Positions 26,249-34,022 of a DNA stretch of 64,000 nucleotides are shown here, piece after piece. This stretch comes from Methylobacterium sp. GXS13. Its GTDB lineage: Bacteria; Pseudomonadota; Alphaproteobacteria; Rhizobiales; Beijerinckiaceae. The stretch lies in assembly GCF_001455965.1 (NCBI RefSeq), contig NZ_LKKO01000058.1:62001-126000 (forward strand). The letters run 5' to 3'. Numbering within the stretch: position 1 is the stretch's first letter; every line of letters starts with the position of its first letter. Both the position numbers and the translations under genes were made by a program. The notes under the pieces were generated by a model. The model saw only the letters and a list, made by a program, of their open reading frames with translations, did no database searches and was not told where the DNA came from.

Positions 26249-26935
26249 TTACATGGGCGGCGTCAGGCCGTTCTTGCCGACAGCGACGCGGCGGGCCGTG
26301 ACCTTGCCGTCGTCCCCGCGCGCCACGACCACGAACGCCTTGGCGCCAGCGGAGATGGCCCCCGCATCCGCGGGCTCGAAGGTGACCACCGGGGCCTGCG
26401 GCGGCACCAGCACTTGGATCGACTGCCCCTTGCCGTAATCGACCGTGAGGGTGCGCTCGGCGCCAGTCCCGCTCGCCTTGACGGTGCCGTTGGTCATCGC
26501 GCTCTTCACCCGGGGGGCGTCCGGGGCGGTCGCGGGTGCGGCGGCCTTCACGGTGCCGTTGGTCATGGCGCTCTTCACCGCCGAGCCGCCGGTGTGATCG
26601 GGGATCACGTCCCAGTCGTAATGGCCCTCACCTGTGCCGCGCATCGATTCGGGGAACAGCACGACTTCCAGGGCCACCGGGGGCTCGCCCTTGGTGGCGG
26701 TACCGATGAACACGCCGTCCTTGATCTGATCGAGCTGAGCCGGGACGACCCAGGACACCTTGGCGTCCGGCGCCAGGGTCACGCGCTCGCTCTTGCCGTC
26801 CAGGGTCTTGAGGGTGAAGCCGCCGCCCTCGACGGCCTCGATCGTGCCGCGGAGGCGCTCGGGTGGTGAGGCCGCCACTGCGGCGGTGCCGAGGGTCAGC
26901 AGGCTCGCCAGGGCGAGTGTCGGAAGTCGTGCCAT
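26249..26935 (-). CDS. Hypothetical exported protein with internal 12-residue duplication
   Basis: A 228-residue protein with a clean Sec signal peptide (LALASLLTLGTAAVAAS, cleavage near residue 22). The mature part starts with a beta-rich domain (RLRGTIEAVEGGGFTLKTLDG) resembling small OB-like or DUF5666-type modules. A 12-residue unit, VKSAMTNGTVKA, occurs twice (about residues 120-131 and 143-154). The second half has DWDVIPDHTGGS before the first repeat and a beta-rich C-terminus. No known function was recognised. It lies 119 bases beyond the HupE gene on the same strand and could be co-transcribed with it, but the gap is long. Confidence 0.65.
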   Translation of the reverse strand: MARLPTLALASLLTLGTAAVAASPPERLRGTIEAVEGGGFTLKTLDGKSERVTLAPDAKVSWVVPAQLDQIKDGVFIGTATKGEPPVALEVVLFPESMRGTGEGHYDWDVIPDHTGGSAVKSAMTNGTVKAAAPATAPDAPRVKSAMTNGTVKASGTGAERTLTVDYGKGQSIQVLVPPQAPVVTFEPADAGAISAGAKAFVVVARGDDGKVTARRVAVGKNGLTPPM

Positions 26936-27054
26936 GCGGGAATCCTTTCGCCGCCGGAACGCGGGCGGCGCGCATGACCTGGGGCTGAGCGCAGCCGTGT
27001 CAGCCCCGGCAGCCCCGTGACATCAAGACCCCTGCGAATGGATGTAACCGCCGC

Positions 27055-27651
27055 TCAGGCGGGAATCGCCAGAAGGGCGAGGCCCGCCGCAACAACGCAA
27101 GCGCCGAGCGCCGGCGCGGCCCGGGTCGCGCCGAGCCGCGCGGCGGCGACGCCGAGGCCGATTCCGGCCATGTGCAGGAGCGCGGTCGCCGCCAGAAAGC
27201 CGGCCCCGAAGGACAAGCCGGAGGCCGTCTCCGGCATCTCGGCGCCATGGGCGTACCCGTGGAACACGGCAAACACCCCCACCAGACTGGCGAGCAGCGC
27301 CACCGGCGCCCGCAGGCCGACGATCGCGGCGAGACCGAACACCACGATGGAGAGCGCGATCCCGGTTTCGGCATAGGGCAGCGCCACGCCCACCATGCCG
27401 AGGCCGGCGCCGACACTCATCAGAGCCAGGAACGACAGGGGCAGCGCCCAGAGCGCCCGACCACCACGCAGGGCAGCCAGCAGGCCGACCGCGACCATGG
27501 CCAGCACGTGGTCCGCCCCCATCAGCGGATGCAGGAAGCCCGCCTCCGCACCGAGGGCGGCGCCATGGCCGGGATGGGCCCAAGCCGCCTGCGGCAGCAG
27601 CGCGAGCGCGGCGGGAAGGGCAGTCAGGGGAGCGGCGAGCAGGCGCTTCAT
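27055..27651 (-). CDS. hupE: HupE/UreJ-family membrane protein
   Basis: A 198-residue integral membrane protein of the HupE/UreJ family, implicated in nickel or cobalt uptake. After a signal-like first helix, the periplasmic start AHPGHGAA carries putative metal-binding histidines. The family block HPLMGADHVLAMVAVGLLAA follows (about residues 41-60). FAVFHGYAHGAEMP near residue 133 is the second His-rich motif and GFLAATALLHMAGIGLG the third. About six or seven helices are expected. No hydrogenase or urease genes lie in the window, so the metal and client enzyme remain open. The ATG at 27651 starts directly at the signal helix. Confidence 0.82.
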   Translation of the reverse strand: MKRLLAAPLTALPAALALLPQAAWAHPGHGAALGAEAGFLHPLMGADHVLAMVAVGLLAALRGGRALWALPLSFLALMSVGAGLGMVGVALPYAETGIALSIVVFGLAAIVGLRAPVALLASLVGVFAVFHGYAHGAEMPETASGLSFGAGFLAATALLHMAGIGLGVAAARLGATRAAPALGACVVAAGLALLAIPA

Positions 27652-27730
27652 CGGTGATCCTTCAAGGTCTGTCTCCGATGTAGCGCCGATCCCTCGGCTC
27701 TGCGAGGGGCGCCACCGCGATCGCCAGAGT

Positions 27731-28303
27731 TCAGAGCGTCATCGTCGCGTGGACCGCGTCCGGCTCCAGAGGCTCAAGGAAGGCGGCGCCGATGCCGTGC
27801 TCGAAATGGCGGGCGACCCGGGCCGCCCGGCTGCCGATCGTAATGATCTCGCCGAGTTCCAGAGCCCGGTCGACCAGCAGCCCGATGCCGGAGGCCGAGA
27901 CGTTGAGGACATGCCCCGGGAAGGACAATCCGGATTCCAGGGTGATCGCGACGGTCTTCTGCGCCGGCACGATGCGGCGGTGGCCGCGGAGCGGCTCCGG
28001 ACGGACGTTCTGCGCGCGTGCCAGCGTCACGAATTGCCGGGCCAGCCCGTTGAGCGTCGCACGACCGCCGCGGACCGAGACGACGAACTCCTGCCCGATG
28101 ACCTGCGTGATCCGTACGTCCAACTGCCCGATGTAGCGGATGCTGCAGGTCAGATCCTCGCCCACCGCCAGCCGGGCCGCGGATCGGAGCCGGATGCCCT
28201 CCGCGGTGACGTCGGCCGTGACGGCGTAGAAGTCCTGCCGGCGGGGGTTCCAGCAGAAAGCCGGCAGCACGACGACGTGTCGTGGGCCCACCGCGCCCGT
28301 CAT
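27731..28303 (-). CDS. PilZ-domain protein (probable c-di-GMP receptor)
   Basis: A ~190-residue protein whose C-terminal half is a PilZ domain: RRIVPAQKTVAI supplies the N-terminal arginines and HVLNVSASGIGLLVD the N-x-S-x-S-G motif. The RxxxR part is imperfect, so binding of c-di-GMP is probable rather than certain. The N-terminal half (VTADVTAEGIRLRSAARLAVG) looks like a second, degenerate PilZ/YcgR-like barrel. A start at 28303 was chosen because sequence beyond it is AT-rich and promoter-like; a longer start at 28426 is possible. No flagellar or exopolysaccharide gene is directly adjacent. Confidence 0.72.
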   Translation of the reverse strand: MTGAVGPRHVVVLPAFCWNPRRQDFYAVTADVTAEGIRLRSAARLAVGEDLTCSIRYIGQLDVRITQVIGQEFVVSVRGGRATLNGLARQFVTLARAQNVRPEPLRGHRRIVPAQKTVAITLESGLSFPGHVLNVSASGIGLLVDRALELGEIITIGSRAARVARHFEHGIGAAFLEPLEPDAVHATMTL

Positions 28304-28539
28304 CGCCGTATCATCGGGGTTCGATCCATCCGCCGGCTTCTGCGATGGGGAACCCTGCCAAGGTCTTCCGAACTTTCCTACAAATGATCCTTTTCTAGGA
28401 CGCCATTCGACCGAGAGACCGGCCATGCACCGGAAACCGTCCCTCCGACACCGCAGCGTCCCGCAACCCGGCGGAACTCCGGCCTCCGGTATGCGTAACG
28501 GTCTCGCCTTCGGGCGCCCTGCGCGGGAGGAGCCGAAGC

Positions 28540-29061
28540 TTGGAGGTGATCCACAAAGACCCGCCGATGCGCGAGGAGATCGCCGCGGGATTCTACCCGG
28601 CCTTCGAGGATGGCTGGCGCCGGGCCGAGATCGCCGGCCGCTTCGGGATGCTGGCTTTCGTGGCGCTCTGTGCGCTGGGCCTCCTCGGGCATGGGCCGTT
28701 CAGCGAGCGCACGCGCACCAACGCGGATGATTCGATCACCATCCGGTACGAGCCCGTGGTCCGGTTCGGCGCCCCGACGATCCTGCGGCTCGATACCCGC
28801 GTGCCCCCGGGGGGCGACAAGGTTGCGGTGACCATCGCCAAGAACCTCGTCGACCTGTTCGGTCTGGAGAGCATCACACCCCGGCCCGAGACCTGGCAGG
28901 TCGCCGGCGCGAACATCCGGCTCGTCTTCCCGGTGCTACAGGGCGAGACCCGCGCGCTGATCCGCTTCACCGGATCGCCGAGTTTCCGGGGCGGCGTCGA
29001 CCTCACCGCCCGGCTCGATGCCGGCGAGACCCTGTCCTGGTCGCAATACGCGGTGCCTTGA
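28540..29061 (+). CDS. Hypothetical single-pass membrane protein paired with DUF421
   Basis: A ~173-residue protein with one transmembrane helix (about residues 35-52, FGMLAFVALCALGLLGHGP) and a C-terminal extracytoplasmic beta-rich domain of ~110 residues. No family was recognised. The domain contains VRFGAPTILRLDTRVPPGGDKV, resembling small Ig- or C2-like sandwiches. The TTG start at 28540 is supported by GGGAGG nine bases upstream. A shorter ATG at 28567 follows a strong GGAGGTGAT but at an unusually long distance. The next gene (DUF421) starts 2 bases after this stop codon, so the two are almost certainly one operon and may form one complex. Confidence 0.6.
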   Translation: MEVIHKDPPMREEIAAGFYPAFEDGWRRAEIAGRFGMLAFVALCALGLLGHGPFSERTRTNADDSITIRYEPVVRFGAPTILRLDTRVPPGGDKVAVTIAKNLVDLFGLESITPRPETWQVAGANIRLVFPVLQGETRALIRFTGSPSFRGGVDLTARLDAGETLSWSQYAVP

Positions 29062-29063
29062 GC

Positions 29064-29504
29064 ATGAACACCGTCGTCAAGGCCGCGGCAGCCTACCTGA
29101 TCGTGCTGTTCGTGATCCGGCTGATCGGACGGCGCACCGCGAGCCAGCAGGCGCCGATCGACATGGTCGTGCTGTTCCTGTTCGGCGGCCTGAGCGTGAG
29201 CGCCGTCCTGGGCGATGACCATTCCTTCACCGGGGCGATGAGCGCGCTGCTCACGGTCGGGCTGATGCACGTGGCCGTGTCGTGGCTGAAGCTGCGCTTC
29301 GTCTGGTTCGAGCGGATCGTCGACGGGACGCCGATCGTGGTCTATCGCGACGGCGTCTGGGACGAGGCACGCATGCGCCAACTGCGCATGCAGCAGGCCG
29401 ATATCCGCACCGCCGCCCGCCAGCAGGGCCTGGATGACCTCGACAAGGTCGCGGTCGGGATCGTCGAACGGGATGGGAAAGTCTCGATCATCGAGAAGGC
29501 GTAG
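29064..29504 (+). CDS. DUF421 (YetF-like) membrane protein
   Basis: A 146-residue protein of the DUF421/YetF family. The N-terminal half has three helices (VVKAAAAYLIVLFVIRLIG; IDMVVLFLFGGLSVSAVLG; MSALLTVGLMHVAVSWLKL). The second half is the soluble domain with IVDGTPIVVYRDGVW and the conserved MRQLRMQQADIRTAARQQG helix. Function is not established for this family. It follows the single-pass partner gene by 2 bases, consistent with translational coupling. It converges with gmd, with a small hairpin between the two stop codons. Confidence 0.85.
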   Translation: MNTVVKAAAAYLIVLFVIRLIGRRTASQQAPIDMVVLFLFGGLSVSAVLGDDHSFTGAMSALLTVGLMHVAVSWLKLRFVWFERIVDGTPIVVYRDGVWDEARMRQLRMQQADIRTAARQQGLDDLDKVAVGIVERDGKVSIIEKA

Positions 29505-29522
29505 GCCGTCGCACCACGGCCT
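29503..29522. terminator. Bidirectional hairpin between DUF421 and gmd
   Basis: AGGCCGT pairs with ACGGCCT around a 6-base loop, spanning the stop codon of DUF421 and reaching the stop codon of gmd. Its position between convergent genes suggests a shared terminator, although no T-run is present. Confidence 0.45.
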
Positions 29523-30556
29523 CAGCCACGACCGGCGTCGTCAAGGCGCCGGATATCGGCTTCAACCATGAGCCGGCACAGTTCCTCCAAGGCGGTGGCG
29601 GGCCGCCAGCCGAGCAGAGCTTCCGCCTTGCCGTAATCGCCGATCAGGGCATCGACTTCCGCGGGGCGGAAGAACGCGGGATCGACTTCGACCACCCGAC
29701 GGCCGGTCCGCCGGTCCACGGCGAACTCGTCCACCCCGGCGGATGCCCACTCGAGCGCGATCCCGGCGGCGGCAAACGACAGCGTCACGAAATCGCGCAC
29801 CGAGGTCGACCGGTTCGTGGCCAGCACGAAGGTATCCGGCCGTTCCGCCTGCAGGATCAGCCGCATGCCCTCGACATAGTCCTTTGCGTACCCCCAATCG
29901 CGCAAAGCGTTCAGGTTCCCCAATCGCAGCACGTCCTGTGCGCCGCGGACGATGCGAGCAGCCGCGTGCGTGATCTTGCGGGTCACAAACTCGGTCCCCC
30001 GCAGGGGCGATTCGTGATTGAACAGGATCCCGGACGCGGCGAACAGGCCGTAAGACTCCCGATAGTTGACCGTCATCCAGTGCGCGAACAGCTTCGAGAC
30101 CCCGTAGGGACTGCGGGGATAGAACGGTGTCGTCTCATTCTGGGGAACGGCCTGAACCAGGCCGAACATCTCGGCGGAGGACGCTTGATAATAACGCGTC
30201 GCCCCCTTCCGGGCACGGATCGCCTCAAGGAACGTCAGCGGGCCGAGCCCGGTGATCTGGGCCGTCGTGAACGGCTGGTCGAACGACACCTGAACATGCG
30301 TCTGTGCAGCGAGATTATAGATCTCGTCCGGTGCCGATCGGTCCAACAGCCGCAGCGTCGATCCGAAATCGGTCATGTCGTGCTGGACGAGGATCAGACC
30401 AGGATCGTCGAGGATCCCCAGTTCGCGGATGCGCCAGAAGTTCTCCGAGCTGGACCGCCTGTAGGTCGCGTAGACCTTGTACCCGCGCCGCAGCAGATTG
30501 TTCGCAAGATAGGCGCCGTCTTGCCCAGTGACGCCGGTGATGAGTGCCGTCTTCAT
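29522..30556 (-). CDS. gmd: GDP-mannose 4,6-dehydratase
   Basis: A 344-residue short-chain dehydrogenase that converts GDP-mannose to GDP-4-keto-6-deoxymannose, the precursor of GDP-fucose, GDP-rhamnose and perosamine. The NAD(P)-binding start ITGVTGQDGAYLANNLL (residues 6-22) is diagnostic, as is the Arg-rich loop (YRRSSSENFWR). SSAEMFG near 126 and the YxxxK pair Y151/K155 (PYGVSKLFAHW) form the active site. The start overlaps the preceding glycosyltransferase stop (ATGA), so the two are translationally coupled. The gene that would finish the sugar (rmd, fcl or per) is not in this window. Confidence 0.92.
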   Translation of the reverse strand: MKTALITGVTGQDGAYLANNLLRRGYKVYATYRRSSSENFWRIRELGILDDPGLILVQHDMTDFGSTLRLLDRSAPDEIYNLAAQTHVQVSFDQPFTTAQITGLGPLTFLEAIRARKGATRYYQASSAEMFGLVQAVPQNETTPFYPRSPYGVSKLFAHWMTVNYRESYGLFAASGILFNHESPLRGTEFVTRKITHAAARIVRGAQDVLRLGNLNALRDWGYAKDYVEGMRLILQAERPDTFVLATNRSTSVRDFVTLSFAAAGIALEWASAGVDEFAVDRRTGRRVVEVDPAFFRPAEVDALIGDYGKAEALLGWRPATALEELCRLMVEADIRRLDDAGRG

Positions 30557-31692
30557 GCTGACGCATCCTCGCGGCTCAGGTGACGTTGATGCTCCGCCCA
30601 CCGGTCACCGACGTATCGGGCGAACCGTTCGCGGAACACGGCCGTCGAGAAGGTCTCCGCGTGCGCGCGGATCGCTTGGCGGTCGAACATGTCCGAAACC
30701 GCCTCGAACCGGGACACGGCGTCGATGATCGCCGCCGTCGTCTGCTCGTGGAAATGCAGCCCGGTGACGCCGTCGACGACCGTTTCCCGGGCGCCGCCGC
30801 GGCCGAACGCGATGACCGGCGCACCGCAGGCCTGCGCCTCCAGAGGTGCGATTCCAAAATCCTCCTCGGATGCGAAGATGAAAGCTTTGCACCGGCGCAG
30901 ATGGTCGAGCAGCACTGCGTTGGGCTGGAATCCGAGAATGTCGATATTCGGTGTCGCGATAGATTTTGCGTATCGATATTTGGGCCCGTCCCCGATCACG
31001 ACGAGCCGCTTGTCTGGCATTTTCGTGAAGGCTTCGACGATGAGATGCATCTGCTTGTACGGGACCATTCGCGACGCGGTCACATAGAAATCTTCCCGCG
31101 GTCCGTTTCCTGGGGTGTAATGATCAGTATCGACATTGGGATAAATGACGTCCGATTCCCGACGGTACGTTTTACGAATACGCCCAGAGATGTATTTCGA
31201 GCAGGCTACAAAGTGATCGACACCATTCGATGTTCGCTGGTCCCAGATTCTTATTTTATGGAGGAAGTAGCGGGCCAAGGCGCGCCGGACCGGACCGAAC
31301 CCTGAACCGTCGAGGTATTGCTGCTGCAGATCCCAGGCGTAGCGCATCGGCGTATAGCAATAACAGACGTGCAGCTGGCGCTGCGTGGTGATGACCCCCT
31401 TCGCCACGGCATGGCAATTCGAGATGATCAGATCGTATTTCGACAGATCATGCTGCTCGATTGCCAGCGGCATCATCGGCAACATGTAGGTGTAATATTT
31501 TCTTGAGAGCGGCACCTTTTGGAGAAAGGACGGCGTGATCGATCGACCGTTGAAATGCCCTCTATCTTTATCGGACAGGAAATTGATCAGACAGAAAATG
31601 TCTGCCTCGGGGAAGATTGCCGCCATTTCTGCCAGAACTTTGTCCGATCCGGCGTAGGTCGTGAGCCATTCATGCACCAACGCGACTTTCAT
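30553..31692 (-). CDS. Glycosyltransferase family 4 (GT-B), WbaZ-like
   Basis: A 379-residue cytoplasmic GT-B glycosyltransferase, probably a mannosyl- or deoxyhexosyltransferase for surface polysaccharide. The N-terminal Rossmann half starts KVALVHEWLTTYAGSDKVL. The acceptor-domain motif YCYTPMRYAWDL (near 112) is typical of WbaZ/MtfB-type mannosyltransferases. The C-terminal half has the donor-binding ExxxxxxxE motif (E277 and E285 in EEDFGIAPLEAQACGAPV). It is coupled to gmd by an ATGA overlap, suggesting that it uses the sugar nucleotide made by that pathway. The coding sequence, especially its first half, is visibly more AT-rich than neighbouring genes, which hints at acquisition by transfer. 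Confidence 0.85.
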   Translation of the reverse strand: MKVALVHEWLTTYAGSDKVLAEMAAIFPEADIFCLINFLSDKDRGHFNGRSITPSFLQKVPLSRKYYTYMLPMMPLAIEQHDLSKYDLIISNCHAVAKGVITTQRQLHVCYCYTPMRYAWDLQQQYLDGSGFGPVRRALARYFLHKIRIWDQRTSNGVDHFVACSKYISGRIRKTYRRESDVIYPNVDTDHYTPGNGPREDFYVTASRMVPYKQMHLIVEAFTKMPDKRLVVIGDGPKYRYAKSIATPNIDILGFQPNAVLLDHLRRCKAFIFASEEDFGIAPLEAQACGAPVIAFGRGGARETVVDGVTGLHFHEQTTAAIIDAVSRFEAVSDMFDRQAIRAHAETFSTAVFRERFARYVGDRWAEHQRHLSREDASA

Positions 31693-32072
31693 TAGAACTC
31701 CGGCGAGTCACGACTTTTCATAAATTGATCTATCACACTATCTCCAGAACATCTCTCTAAAAGACCCTTTGTCTCTCAAGCAAAATTGATACCGCTTCGA
31801 TCGTCTCGCGGACAGGGTTGAAACCCGCTCCGATCCGACCGCCACGGGCCGGCGGGAGCCAGAACCGACGCCGCCCGCAGGGGCACGATCGCCGCGTCAG
31901 CTGCGCTGCGCGCACCCGTCCGCCGAACTCATGGGCGCAACCAGAGCCGCGATCTTGGTTTTCCGGCCTGGCACGAGACTTTCACCGCGGCATCGGCCCA
32001 TCCTGAGGTAAGATCCCCCGGTATAGGTCGTGTCGGCCTGTTCGCGGGCCATCGAAGGAAGCAGGATTTCCC
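31693..32072. promoter_or_regulatory. Divergent intergenic region between glycosyltransferase and GGT-like gene
   Basis: A 380-base gap. The first ~110 bases next to the glycosyltransferase are AT-rich and probably hold its promoter. The rest is GC-rich. An AGGA-type ribosome-binding site precedes the GTG start of the downstream gene. No repeat or additional gene was seen. Confidence 0.5.
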
Positions 32073-33674
32073 GTGAGAGACTTCTCCGCACCCGGCCGCT
32101 CCCCGGTCTACGCCGCCAACGCCGCCGTCGCGACCTCGCACCCGCTCGCGACCCTGACGGCCATCGAGGTCCTGCGCATGGGCGGCAATGCCGTCGATGC
32201 CGGCATCGCCGCGGTGGCGGTCCAATGTGTGGTCGACCCGTTGATGACCGGCATCGGCGGCGATTGCTTTTCGCTCTACGCGCCGGTGGGCGCCTCGGCG
32301 CCGAACGCGCTGGACGGCTCCGGCCGGGCGCCGGCGGCCGCGACCCCTGAATGGTACGCCGCGCATGGCGCCGCCATCACACCGACCTCGCCGCACGCGG
32401 TCACGGTTCCGGGGGCGGTGGGAGCCTGGGACCTGCTGGTGCGCCAGCACGGCACCCGTCCCTTAAGCGAGCTGCTCCAGCCGGCGATCGGCTATGCCGA
32501 GGACGGCTTCGTGATCCAGCAGCGCGTCGGCTGGGACTGGCAGCGCTGCATTCCCCGGGTCGCGGGCGATCCCCACGCCGCCGCGACCTACCTGCCCGGG
32601 GGCGCGGCCCCGGCGATCGGCAACGTCTTCCGCTTGCCGAGGCTTGCGGCGACCCTCCGGCGCATCGCCGAGGAGGGCCCGCGGGGCTTCTATGAGGGGC
32701 CGGTGGCCGCCGACATGGTCCGGCGCCTCAACGAGCTCGGCGGCCTGCACACCATGGACGATTTCGCCGCCGCGCGTCCGGACATGGTCACACCGGTCTC
32801 GACCCGCTACCGCGGCTACGACGTCTACGAGTGCCCGCCCGCCGGCCAGGGCCTCGCCGCCCTGATGATGCTGAACGTGCTCTCGCATTATGACGTGGGC
32901 GCCCTGTCGGATCTCGACCGGCTCCACCTGTTCGCCGAGACCTGCAAGCAGGCCTATCACCACCGGGACGTGCTGTTCGGGGACGCCGCCCTCGCCCGGG
33001 TACCGGTGGAGCACCTGCTGTCGGATGCCTGGAAGGCTGCCGCCCATGGGGCGATCGATATGGGTCGGGCGCGACCGCCGGAGATCTATCCCGAGATCGC
33101 CCGGGAAATCGCGCAGGAGCGGGCCCACAAGGATACGGTCTACCTCTGCGTCGTCGACCGGGACGGCAATGCGCTGTCGCTGATCAACTCGGTGTTCCAG
33201 GGTTTCGGCTCGGGGATCCTGGCGCCGGAGAGCGGCGTGCTGCTGCACAATCGCGGCCTGTCCTTCCGCACGGAGGCCGGACACCCGAACAGCATCGGGC
33301 CGGGCAAGCGGCCGATGCACACGATCATCCCGGGCATGCTGATGAAGGACGGCCAGGCGGTCGCGCCGTTCGGCGTGATGGGCGGCCATTACCAGGCCAT
33401 GGGCCATGTCGAGCTGCTGTCGGGTATCCTCGACCGGGGCCTCGATGTGCAGGCGGCCCTCGATGCCCCCCGCAGCTTCGCCTATGGCGACAGCCTGGAG
33501 CTGGAGGGCGGTATCTCCGACGCCGCGATGGCGGGCCTGATCGAACGCGGCCACTCGGCGATCCGGGCCCCCCTGCCCCTCGGCGGCGGACAGATCATCT
33601 GGATCGACCGGACGGCCGGAACGCTGGCCGCGGGATCGGACCCGCGCAAGGATGGGGCGGCTTTGGGGTATTGA
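32073..33674 (+). CDS. Gamma-glutamyltransferase family enzyme
   Basis: A 533-residue Ntn-hydrolase of the gamma-glutamyltransferase family. These enzymes self-cleave before a catalytic Thr into large and small subunits. The likely processing site is H-K-D before T355 (DTVYLCVVDRDGNALSLINS), giving a ~354-residue large and ~179-residue small chain. Other family blocks are ATSHPLATLTAIEVLRMGGN near the N-terminus, DPLMTGIGGDCF near 55, and PPAGQGLAALMMLN near 255. The start is GTG. There is no signal peptide, which fits the cytoplasmic YwrD-like branch rather than periplasmic glutathione-degrading GGT. The substrate may not be glutathione, and related acylases remain an alternative. Confidence 0.85.
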   Translation: MRDFSAPGRSPVYAANAAVATSHPLATLTAIEVLRMGGNAVDAGIAAVAVQCVVDPLMTGIGGDCFSLYAPVGASAPNALDGSGRAPAAATPEWYAAHGAAITPTSPHAVTVPGAVGAWDLLVRQHGTRPLSELLQPAIGYAEDGFVIQQRVGWDWQRCIPRVAGDPHAAATYLPGGAAPAIGNVFRLPRLAATLRRIAEEGPRGFYEGPVAADMVRRLNELGGLHTMDDFAAARPDMVTPVSTRYRGYDVYECPPAGQGLAALMMLNVLSHYDVGALSDLDRLHLFAETCKQAYHHRDVLFGDAALARVPVEHLLSDAWKAAAHGAIDMGRARPPEIYPEIAREIAQERAHKDTVYLCVVDRDGNALSLINSVFQGFGSGILAPESGVLLHNRGLSFRTEAGHPNSIGPGKRPMHTIIPGMLMKDGQAVAPFGVMGGHYQAMGHVELLSGILDRGLDVQAALDAPRSFAYGDSLELEGGISDAAMAGLIERGHSAIRAPLPLGGGQIIWIDRTAGTLAAGSDPRKDGAALGY

Positions 33675-33807
33675 GGGGCAGGAGCCAGACTTGAAAGCTA
33701 CCGGACCAAAGTTGTCCGGAGGCAGCGCAGGTCCCCTCTCCCGCACGGACTACGAAACTCACACATCGCTGCCGGATGTGGGCCAAGGCCAACCCCAAGC
33801 GCGTCTC

Positions 33808-33981
33808 CCCTCCCCCCTCTGCGGGGGAGGGTGGGCCTCGCGTCAGCGAGGGTCGGGAGAGGGGAACCCGGTTTCAGGACAGGGCGCCGACCGGCATGAC
33901 GGGCAAAGCTTAACCCTGCACCGTCGCTCCCCTCTCCCGACCCCCTTTCGGGGGCCACCCTCCCCCGCAGAGGGGGGAGGG
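33808..33981. repeat. Long palindromic intergenic repeat, CCCCTCTGCGGGGGAGGG family
   Basis: A 174-base element in the 348-base gap after the GGT-like gene, bounded by perfect 27-base inverted arms (33808-33834 and 33955-33981). Each arm itself holds a short hairpin (CCCTC...GAGGG). Inside the arms, GGTCGGGAGAGGGG pairs with CCCCTCTCCCGACC. The block 33916-33970 recurs, with small changes, at 50556-50609. The element ends 41 bases before the prfB stop codon and could terminate transcripts from both sides. Confidence 0.85.
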
Positions 33982-34022
33982 AAGCGCGCGCGGATGCGGC
34001 AGCCGCCTCGACTGAGAAAAAC

